Source: Halichoerus grypus (Eukaryota > Chordata > Mammalia > Carnivora > Phocidae). From it: a DNA stretch of 64,000 nt. The number at the start of each line of letters is the position of its first letter. Position 1 is the stretch's first letter. The stretch lies in contig NC_135712.1 in the NCBI RefSeq assembly GCF_964656455.1, forward strand, positions 69,941,239 through 70,005,238, read 5' to 3'. The notes under the pieces are model-generated. The model was given only the letters and a program-made list of their open reading frames with translations. It ran no database searches and had not been told where the DNA came from. The translations under genes were made by a program, and so were the position numbers. Shown one piece after another: positions 56,059-64,000 of the stretch.

Positions 56059-56916
56059 CTAGAGGAGCAAAGGAAGAAGGGGTTATCCCAGGGCCCAGGG
56101 CCACAAACTCTGCTTTGGCAACCCAACCCATAAATGTGCCCTCTGTATGCCACCTCCCCCACTCTGGACGGCAACTCCAGGGATGGGACCCAGTTCGGAC
56201 TGGCCCTTTTTATGTGGCCTCCAGAGGCCCTTAAAGCTTGGATCTTAGGGGGAAACCCTGGGACAAGTGCTGGGCAGAGAGGCCTCACCCACACCCACTC
56301 AGAGCCTGACCCTAGCCCTGAGCTTCAGTCCATCGATCCTCCACCCTCCCGTCTGCCACATTAAACTCCAGTACCTTCCAATCTCCCCAAACCTGTTCTT
56401 CCTCATGCATCCTCTACCTCACTAAGGGATGCCACCAGCCACCAGCTCAGACACTTGGCTTTCATCCCTGACCCTCCCCCTCCCCCCGCACAGATGTGTC
56501 AGTGGCCAAAGTAGCCAGGACAGAGGCCGATGCCCAGAAGCCAGCTGGGGGCTTGCTCCAGCTCTGTGAGGCTGAGGAAGCGTCCTCTGTGCCCGGAGGC
56601 CATCCTTGGAAGGGAGAAGTAACTGGGAGAAGAAACCCTGATGGGGGCTTGAATTTAAATTGACTTTTAACTCTAAGTTACATACTGCCCACCCCAACAG
56701 CCAGGAGTGAGAAGGGGGCTCAGAGTCCAAAAAGACACAACAGGACATAACGTATTGGATTTGGGCCCTGTTCCCACACAAAAGAAGAAATTATCAAGAT
56801 AACTATAATTTGTTAAGGTTTTGAAAAAATAATTATTGTTTATGATTATCTGTTCACATATCTTCTCTACAATGGCCTGATATCATGGGAAACAAATCAG
56901 ATCTTCTTCCCCAAAA

Positions 56917-56947
<31 letters not shown>

Positions 56948-57795
56948 TATCATATTGTGCCCCCTAGGTCACAAGCAGATGCATCTTGATAGAAGGCCCC
57001 GAATCTGACAGGGCAGTTCTCTCCACAAGATGGCACCCATGACTTGACTTAGCTTCTGTTTGCCAAATGTTCTTGTCACAGAGCAAATAGAAGTCGATTT
57101 ATGCTTCACAATCTACATGGCTGATTTCTAATGCTAAACTGTCCTTCATTCTACTCACATTTTGGGAACTATAATTTCTGTCCTGTTGGGCCTGTGGACA
57201 ATAGACTGAGTCATGTCCCATGGGGTCTCCTGATACTGAAGCACTGGCCTTCTTAACGGAGTGAGAGCTATTTGAGAGCAAATATAGTCAGTCTTTTTCC
57301 TTTTTCTCCCCCCCTTCATATTTCTGGCTCTTAGCACACAGCAGATGCTCAATAAATGATGATTGGCTGAATGTCAGACTTCTGGACCTCCCCTTGGTAG
57401 ATTCCTTTCGGGGATCTCATCAGGGTTCTCTTTCCAGCTCTGGGACAGGACACCTGGAGTACTATCCTAACTGCCCATTCATATCCCCCTACCTCCTGCC
57501 ATAGTCCTGTCCTCACTTCCAGGATCTGGGCCCCCACCGAGAGACCTGGGCTTGGCTCATCCCAGGGAGGGGACATAGCCCCAGCTGGGACTGTACTGTG
57601 TGAGGGTGCAGAAGACACCAGATGCCCCCGGGTAGTGCCAAGTCCTGGTTACACCTGGGGGTCAGACTGTGTGGGGACACCCTCTGGGGTGGTGGAGATG
57701 CTAGAGAGCTGCCTCGCTAGGACTCTCATGGCTCATGGAGTCGAGGACAGAGAGGATTTGAGTCCAGCTCACGTGCGAAGAGGTGGCGCTTTTAC
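56059..57795 (-). other. MUC4 intron
   Basis: A 1.7 kb intron with a CA repeat at 56,920-56,946. No other supported feature. Confidence 0.7.
56920..56946 (+). repeat. CA microsatellite
   Basis: About 13 CA units after a CGCG start. Confidence 0.88.
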
Positions 57796-57884
57796 CTGAG
57801 TTGGAATTCAGGAATTGGTCCGGTAGATACTTCTGCCACATTGGCTGGGATGTCAGTGGGCTGTTTTCAAAATGCCCATCTCCA
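57796..57884 (-). CDS. MUC4: MUC4 exon (end of NIDO domain)
   Basis: The exon encodes GDGHFENSPLTSQPMWQKY and LPDQFLNSNS. It is 89 nt with phases 2 and 1. Human has SGDGYFENSPLMSQPVWERY. Confidence 0.96.
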
Positions 57885-58284
57885 CTGCGGGCAAAGGAAA
57901 GAATCGCACGCCTGTCACACACGGAATCTTTCCCCTCAGTCAGTAAGTTATACATTCATCCAGCCAGTTGGACAGACAGTCACTCAGTCCCGGTAGTCAT
58001 CAGATCCCGGTCAGTTACGTAGTCAGTTCATCAGCCAGCCAGCATCTCTGACTCCCAGCAGCCAGCAGGAGAGGGCAGAGATGGGGGCAAAGGGTGGGAA
58101 AGCTCTGATTTATTCCACATCTGACTGCTAACTGCAAGAAGCTGGTCATGAGACAGGGGTGCGGACACAACAGAGTTCAGGCCTCCTTCTGATGAGTTTC
58201 CCTTCAACAGGGCATTGGACAGAGGGCTGGGTAGGGGACCGTATGTCGTGATGCTAAGAGCCAGTCTCTGCACTTAGACGGGCA

Positions 58285-58475
58285 TAGATTCCATGCCTGA
58301 TTCCAGCACTGAGTAGCACAGTAGCCATGAGCAAACTGCTTCATCTCTTTGGTTCTCAGTTTTCACAACGGTAGAAAAGAGACAACAGTAGCACACGCCT
58401 CGCGGTGTGGTGGGGATTAAATGCAGTAACATCTGTAGACCCCTCAGAACTGAGTGAGGACCTGATACAATGGGT
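58285..58475 (+). repeat. MIR
   Basis: CATGAGCAAACTGCTTCATC and GTGGGGATTAAATGCAGTAA are MIR landmarks. Confidence 0.65.
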
Positions 58476-58964
58476 GCATACCCCTCGGTGTTGAGGTTCA
58501 TGGCGCTGCTCCAGGAAAAGGGAAATCTGGTATGTGCCTCTGAGCAGTGACTCCTGACCTTTCCTCCTCTCTGCCACAGGACAGGCAAGGCACACAGGTG
58601 TGACACCTTCCGACGGCTACTCAGGAGGGTGGGAAATCCCTAGCTAGTTGGATAATTCCACTCCTTTCTCTTTCACAGCACATCAAAAAGCAAGGGAAAG
58701 CAATGGAATTATAGGGGCAACCCTGAACACCATCTAAGAGAATTTATAGCAATGACCAGTAACAAATTACATGTGACCTTCACAACTGATTACACACACC
58801 AGCATCTGGAAATACTGTGGTTGAGAACTGTTTGTCAGAGACTGAGTCACCTTCACACACAGGAATCCACGGCCCCGTCTGCGGCTCCCTCCCTCCACTC
58901 TCTGTCTTTCCCACTGACCCCACACAAGCTGTTGGTGCCCCTGGGTGAGGGGCTAATGCTCAGC

Positions 58965-59185
58965 AGAAGTCAGGAAGGCAGATTTCAGCCTCAAATATCT
59001 GGGTGCAAGTTCCTGTTTTGCCACTTCCATCTCTGTGACTTTGGGCAATTACGGATCTATTTTTACCTCAGTTTTCTTATCTGTAGAATGGGTAGTAAAG
59101 GGTATCTCCTTCATGGGTTGTTGTGATAATTAAATGAAATAATGCAAGTTAAGTAGTTAGTGTAATAAATGTTGGCTGTTATTAT
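58965..59185 (+). repeat. MIR
   Basis: CTGTGACTTTGGGCAATTAC and GTTGTTGTGATAATTAAATG are MIR landmarks. Confidence 0.7.
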
Positions 59186-59490
59186 GATACTTGAGAGGTC
59201 AAGAGAGGTTGGCTAATGTCAGTAGAAATCAGAGAAGTCAGAGCTCTGGGAATTATTAGGAAGCATGCGGATTAGGTTGGGAGACAGAATGGCCAGGTGA
59301 ATGGGCATCTTTTAATTTGAAACAGCAAGAAGTGGGAGCTGGAGTTGGTGTGAGTTAGAAACATCAGCAAGAAGGACTCCTACCCTGTCCTGGGCAGGGG
59401 GGGGGGGGGAGGAGTGGGTGTGCAGCAGAAACCCCACCCTGCACCACTTCCTAGTATCTACTCGGTGTTGACCATCCGTCCCCATGCTAC

Positions 59491-59621
59491 CTGGAGAAGC
59501 CCATGAGGACCGGGTTGCCTGGGCGCTGGCTCACATCCCACTGCATACCGCCACTTTGGTAAAGAAACAGGGCATAGGACCTGCTCCCGTCTGTGGAGAG
59601 GATGGCCTGGTAGGTGTTGGT
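59491..59621 (-). CDS. MUC4: MUC4 exon (NIDO domain)
   Basis: The exon encodes TNTYQAILSTDGSRSYALFL, YQSGGMQWDVSQRPGNP and VLMGFS. It is 131 nt (phase 0 to 2). The donor TCCAG|GTAGCA is weak but required by phase. AILSTDG-RSYALFLY is the NIDO signature. Confidence 0.96.
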
Positions 59622-60589
59622 CTGGAGGTCGGTTGGAGACAAACATAGGGTTGCCGGTGAGAGATCTGGGGTCTCCTCTCTGATGTCCCATCACCCTCCT
59701 CACCACCCTGCCCAGACACCCACATCATCTTTTCCTGGCTTCCCCAGAGCAAGTTTGGGATTGTGCAGGGCAGCTTTCACCCTGGGGGTCAAAGCACCTA
59801 CCCTGGTGCTTCTGCCTTCTTTGTGACTTCTGTCCAGAGAGAGGTGATAAAGGGCTCTGGTTTCAGACCCAGTGAGAAGAGAGTTTGTGTGAAAAAGCTT
59901 CAGGACTTGGAAAGATTAGCCACCACCCCAGAGAGCCGAGAGAGGCCTATTCAGCTCCCTTGGGAATATTTTTAAGGACATTGTTCAAATGTCCCCTCAA
60001 CCTGAATATTGTGGATGGACCACAGAGGTGACCCTGGAGGTTCTCTGAAGGCAGATGCCAAGCACTGCTTGTACAAAGCAGGTAACCAATGAACTTGTTG
60101 AACCAATGAAGAAGTGGCTTTAGACCACACACAAGGGCTGTAAGAGTCCCCAGAGGGAAGACTGAGGACACTGTGTGGGGTGACCATTGCCATTGGATGG
60201 TTTTGCAGCTGAGAGCCAGAGGTGGGAGTCAGAAAGCCTCAGTTCCAAGCCTGGCTTTGTCATTTGCTAGCTGGGTGACCTTGAGCAGCTGGCTTAACCT
60301 CTCTAACCATTGTCTTCCTCATCTCTAAAATGTGGCTAATAATATCAGGTTGAGCCATATAAAATTGCCAACAGCCAGCCATTTTTTACTTTAAAAAATT
60401 CCATTTCCTATGTTTCAACCCAATGAGTACTAGGTGAGTGCTCAGCAAACAGGGTCGGGGTGAGGAGGTGCTATAACCTGCAATCTGTCCCTGAGTCAGA
60501 GCACATGTTAGAAGAGTGACCCCTGCCTAGAGCTCTAGGATGTCTGACTTCCAGATGGTTCACAGGGAGCTGTCCATTGGTCCACTCAC
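59622..60589 (-). other. MUC4 intron
   Basis: A 968 bp intron with a MIR remnant at about 60,215-60,360 on the plus strand. Confidence 0.65.
60215..60360 (+). repeat. MIR
   Basis: GCTGGGTGACCTTGAGCAGC and CTTCCTCATCTCTAAAATGT are MIR landmarks. Confidence 0.7.
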
Positions 60590-60745
60590 CCCGAAGGTCC
60601 ACCGGGCGGGATAGGCAGGGGCATTGACCCACGTGACCTTTAGAGTCCACCTAGCTTTGTAGCTCCAGGTGTATGTGAACTTTTTAATCCAAGACTCCAC
60701 CTGCCACAGTAGCTGGTTGTGTTCATCATAAAGCGTCTCATATTC
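60590..60745 (-). CDS. MUC4: MUC4 exon (NIDO domain)
   Basis: The exon encodes EYETLYDEHNQLLWQVESW, YKARWTLKVTWVNAPAYPAR and WTFG. It is 156 nt, phase 0 on both sides. Human has YKARWALKVTWVNAHAYPAQW. Confidence 0.96.
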
Positions 60746-60979
60746 CTAGGAAAGGAAGGCAAATAAGACAAGGAAATGAGGGTCCCACCACAGGTCTTCT
60801 CATGGTTGTGAACGCGTATTCCCGAGTCTATGTAACCGTCCTGCTCTGTTTGCTCCTGCCCCCCATATTTAAACATCACCCCCTGCCCACACGGAGCCCG
60901 GGCACACCCCCCACATAGCCCTTTGTCTCTTCTTGCTGGCTGCTGGGGAATCCTGAATGCTGGACTCGGAAAGGCTCAC

Positions 60980-61144
60980 CTGGTAAAATATGGTTCCCTG
61001 GCCACTGGAAAAATCAGCATCGTCCCAGAATGGAGCCACCAGGGCCACAGAGTCCGAGCCTGTGAAGCCTCTAGCGGGGGGATTGGGGTAGGAGAAAATC
61101 TGGTACTCTGACTCCGGGAAAATGATCTGGCCATTATCTGTGAA
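60980..61144 (-). CDS. MUC4: MUC4 exon (NIDO domain)
   Basis: The exon encodes FTDNGQIIFPESEYQIFSYP, GSDSVALVAPFWDDADFSSG and TIFYQ. It is 165 nt, phase 0 on both sides. A nearer AG at 61138 was rejected because it would break the phase with the upstream exon. Confidence 0.95.
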
Positions 61145-62035
61145 CTGGGCACAAAGGTTCTTCTGGTTAGTGTTTAGGGAGGGAGGGAGGGAGAAAACAT
61201 CCCAGCCTTGGGCCAGCTCCTCAGAAGTGTGACCCCCAAGGACCTCTCTGGGTAGAACTGTAGAGATGTCAACAACTTCGGCAAGGTTATCTCATTCCTC
61301 TCGCTGCCTGCTGGGAGAGCCCCTTTTACATAGTTCTCACACAAATGCTCTTCAGCTGCGGGACATTCCTCTCTTTTAAGTCCTTCCTGACATGGTAGGT
61401 TTTGCCCTGCCTCAGCGGCCAACCCCATCTACAGACAGGCCCATCACAGAGCAGAGCCCTCTGGGTGAGTCCCCGCAGAGCCATCCTGAGGCTCCCTCCA
61501 CATCTGAAGGGGCTAAGAGGATTGCTACCCTCAGTCCCATCGCTGTGTTGCCCTATCTTAGTGTGTCCTGCCCCAGGACCCACCCCCGCCACTGAGGCCT
61601 GCAGGGTCCATGACTGCCATTCCGACTCTCCTCCAGGACGAGCCAGGATATATTCATAGAAAATGTAAACAACATTAAAAGGCGGTTTCCCAAGTAGAGC
61701 TTCCTACCCATAAAAAGGCCCTGAAAACAGTGGAGAGCTTACTAGGTCCCCAGACCTCTCTACTGAGGTAAAGACACTCTTGTCCATGAGGGTAGGGGGG
61801 CCTTGCCTAGGTCCCAGTCATCCTCGGCTGTCCCCCTGGCATCAAAGAGCGTAAATGCAAACTGCGCCAGGGGCAGGGAGGCAGTAGGTGCCTAAGAAGT
61901 GTTGCTTGTTCCATTCTCCCTTCCTCTGGGCCATGGTCATGGTCACAGGGCCATTTCCAAGCCCTGGAGAGAGAAGCAGAGTCTGGGGATCGAAGGTCAT
62001 GGGTCCTGCCCTTTGGGCTGCAGCTGGGGACTCAC
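61145..62035 (-). other. MUC4 intron
   Basis: An 891 bp intron without recognisable repeats apart from a short GGGA run at about 61,178. Confidence 0.65.
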
Positions 62036-62169
62036 ATAGAGGTAGTCCCTGAGAGAGGAGCCAAGAGGGAAGCCAATCTGGGGCTTGAAGAGCGGCGAGG
62101 TGAAGTCCACAGTCCTCTTGACGAACTCCTGGTCTCCAACACGTGGCCCATAGGGAAAGAGGGAAACAC
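62036..62169 (-). CDS. MUC4: MUC4 exon (start of NIDO region)
   Basis: The exon encodes VSLFPYGPRVGDQEFVKR, TVDFTSPLFKPQIGFPLGSS and LRDYLY. It is 134 nt, entering in phase 1 and leaving in phase 0 (CTCTAT|GTGAGT). Human has VSLFPYG and FVRRTVDFTSPLFKP. Confidence 0.96.
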
Positions 62170-63462
62170 CTGGGCCAGTACAAAGAAGGGCAGGAAATTC
62201 TCACGGGTCCTGACTTCCTTAGGCCTGACAGAGAGCTTCCCCCAAGCTGCTCCTCCACCCAACTGGGAGCCCTGAAGGACTCCTCTGTCCCCTTCTCCAC
62301 TTGCATTTAACCCATCTCTTCATTTTTGACCCTTCAGTGGGAACTCTCATCCTTTACCATTTTGAAGAAAAACAGGTCCTGCTGTCAGAATACCAACAAG
62401 TTATTCTGCACCTGTTATGATGCTCGTAATTCTCTCAAGGGTTCAAAGACAAAACTCCAATGTTGTGAAGATCAGTAATTGAAATACCATTTCATAGAAT
62501 GAGACTTGTTTCCTAAGATGGGATTCCTCTAGATACACTGGAGGACCCCCCAGAATTTGTCCTTGGACCCCTTAGAAGTCCATGGGCTCTCGTCCGAGAA
62601 AGCTTGTCCTAAATATTTCTCAAATGGATCTCCTCCTTTCTTTGGAGCCCTCTCCTGGTTTGCTTAGAATACCACAGCGGTCTATATACAGCTCTCCTGG
62701 CCTCCTGCAAATTCATCCAAAACCCCAAACCCCACAGGACCATTCATAAATACAGATCTAACCATGTCCTTCCTGGTTCCCTCACATGACAGCCTCATTT
62801 CTCAATACTCTTCACCTTGTTTCCAGCACCCTCAAGTGCTTTGAGGATATCCTCCCCATGCAATACTGGGACTACTTTTCATGTCTACACCTTTATTCCT
62901 GCTCTTCAAGTCCTCCTGCCTGCTTGGCATGCTTCCCCTTCCCTAGCTCCTATTCATTCTTTCCAGGAAGCCTCCTCTTCACCTTGAGCACACCTTGCAT
63001 CCCCTAGGGGCCTTCCACTGTGCATGCGTAACACCTTACATTTATTCCTCTAATTGCACCTATCAAGGCAGGAGATCTGTGTCCTACTAAATAACACCTT
63101 GATCATTTCTTATCTCCACCTCCTAGCCCAATGCCATGTACAAAGCCAGCCCTCAGCACCCAACTCTGATGCTGTCTCATAGTCCCCTGTGAGAGCTTAC
63201 GACCTAAGAGAGCAGTCTATGAGCAAGCAGGCTAAGACTGAGTATTCAGTTACATCACCCTTCTAAAGGGGATATGGGAGCACCTGGACTTCCCATGGCC
63301 CAGATGAGGTAGTAGAGATATCCACAGAACCAGCTCCCCCAGCTACCCAAAAGGGCCCTCACTGGTAGATCTAATCAAGCTGCCATAACTATAGCATCCA
63401 CATCTAGCTCAATATTCTCCATCCCAGAGTGGAGGGACCCCAGACCTAAAGAACCACTTAAC
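62170..63462 (-). other. MUC4 intron with an L2 fragment
   Basis: A 1.3 kb intron. Most of 62,640-63,140 resembles the 3' end of an L2 element on the plus strand. Confidence 0.6.
62640..63140 (+). mobile_element. L2 3' portion
   Basis: CCTGCTTGGCATGCTTCCCC, ACACCTTACATTTATTCCTC and GGAGATCTGTGTCCTACTAA resemble L2. Confidence 0.5.
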
Positions 63463-63588
63463 CTTTCTCGGGCTTGATAGGGACTGGAGCAGCTGTTGAG
63501 TGTGCGCCTGTGGACGTTCTAGGAGACAAGGTTGTACGGGTCTGGGAGGTTGTTGACGGTAGTGATGGTGTTGTCCTTCTCTGGCTGC
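63463..63588 (-). CDS. MUC4: MUC4 exon joining mucin region to NIDO (5' edge uncertain)
   Basis: The 3' side is firm: PVPIKPEK and one base at GAAAG|GTTAAG join the NIDO exon as Gly-VSLFPYG. Upstream the frame is Ser/Thr-rich (TTPSLPSTTSQTRTTLS), as expected for a mucin. The 5' edge is ambiguous. An acceptor at 63589 (GGATAG) keeps phase with the upstream donor but has a poor pyrimidine tract. The stronger acceptor at 63617 (GCATGCCCAG) would need phase 0. See findings. Confidence 0.65.
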
Positions 63589-63959
63589 CTATCCTCAGTG
63601 AGGTTGTGATTGTTCCTGGGCATGCAGGGAGAGAAAACTTGAGTGGGTCTTATAGTCAGAAGGGAGCAGAATCAAAGAGAGTCACAGACTTCAGGAGCTG
63701 GGGGAGACAGCTAGAAACTCTCTTGTCTATCTTCTGGCCACACCCAAACTGCTCCCTGCACATAAGCAACAGTCTTCTGGGGTAGAGGGAAAGATGACCC
63801 ATCACTCACCTCATTCCCACTCACTTCATCTTCTTGTGGACCTCCGCTCGATGCTAGCCTGGTAATGCTAACTTACCATCTTCTCTCAAACACCGCTCTA
63901 GGCTGAACTGAGCCAATGGGGCTACCCTGAGAGACCAAGATGCTGGAGTCCCCACATAC

Positions 63960-64000
63960 CTGATGTCTGAGTCTTTACAGAGGAGCTTGATGATCCTGTG
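63960..64000 (-). CDS. MUC4: MUC4 mucin-region exon, 3' end (partial, runs off window)
   Basis: The 41 visible bases read TGSSSSSVKTQTS in the phase fixed by donor TCAG|GTATGT (phase 1). The Ser/Thr richness suggests the end of the giant mucin exon, probably human exon 2. The start is outside the window. Confidence 0.7.

Larger units (their letters stand above)
57885..59490 (-). other. MUC4 intron
   Basis: A 1.6 kb intron with two MIR remnants (58,285-58,475 and 58,965-59,185) and a short poly-G run at about 59,399. Nothing else is seen. Confidence 0.65.
40945..64000 (-). other. MUC4: MUC4 gene, 3' portion (24 exons)
   Basis: Mucin-4 is a large membrane-bound epithelial mucin. It is cleaved at GDPH into an extracellular mucin subunit and a membrane subunit reported to engage ERBB2. 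Here 24 exons on the minus strand cover the end of the mucin region and the whole C-terminal half. From the NIDO exon (62169) to the stop (41129) the exons sum to 3,299 nt plus one split base, joining without a stop into 1,099 residues, with every phase matching. Local residue ranges are: NIDO about 1-225, AMOP about 226-367, VWD about 368-560, Cys-rich and EGF-like 742-855, SEA-like 855-900, EGF 995-1050, transmembrane about 1056-1080, tail about 18 residues. Human MUC4 is usually described with 25 exons, so the giant repeat exon probably starts just beyond the window. Confidence 0.96.

Noticed and set aside
61138..61143. Nearer acceptor for the MUC4 DNGQIIF exon (TTCACAG)
   Set aside because: It would require phase 1, but the upstream exon ends in phase 0. 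The acceptor at 61145 restores FTDNGQ as in human.

Overview
This is vertebrate nuclear DNA from a carnivoran mammal. It has genes split by GT-AG introns, LINE-1, L2 and MIR remnants, and about twenty tRNA-derived Can-SINEs (the 'CCTGGGTGGCTCAG' head, a CT-rich body and an AATAAA-rich tail). The SINEs are of the bear/mustelid/seal type, with no dog-type SINEC_Cf copies and no cat-type body, so I infer an arctoid caniform such as a bear, mustelid or pinniped. The locus corresponds to the MUC20-MUC4 mucin cluster, human 3q29.

Layout. Positions 1-8,000 are intergenic and nearly solid repeats (old L1, a younger L1 nested inside an older one, many SINEs). Positions 8,065-14,684 (+) hold a compact four-exon gene for a predicted 125-residue secreted protein: signal peptide, cysteine-rich somatomedin-B-like domain, and a short SEA-like tail. 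Positions 14,700-22,050 are intergenic (L2, L1, SINE, a TTTC microsatellite). Positions 22,081-30,601 (+) hold a complete four-exon MUC20 (526 residues). Positions 31,000-40,900 are intergenic and include a 2.9 kb 5'-truncated, 5'-inverted L1. Positions 40,969-64,000 (-) hold the 3' part of MUC4: 24 exons running from the end of the mucin repeat region through NIDO, AMOP, VWD (with the GDPH cleavage motif), EGF-like domains, a transmembrane helix and a short cytoplasmic tail. MUC20 and MUC4 converge tail to tail, as in human. From the NIDO exon to the stop the MUC4 exons join in frame into 1,099 residues.

How the genes relate. MUC4 and MUC20 are epithelial cell-surface glycoproteins. The small somatomedin-B gene has the same four-exon plan and intron phases (1, 1, 0) as MUC20, and its last two exons resemble the last two exons of MUC20. 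The main difference is the symmetrical phase 1-1 middle exon: a 135 bp SMB domain in one gene and a 1,347 bp Ser/Thr mucin exon in the other. I read the pair as tandem duplicates that carry different middle cassettes. This is the most interesting observation in the window.

Exon boundaries were placed by hand from splice consensus, phase continuity and remembered similarity to human MUC4/MUC20. No search was run. Repeat family names are by recognition and their edges are approximate.
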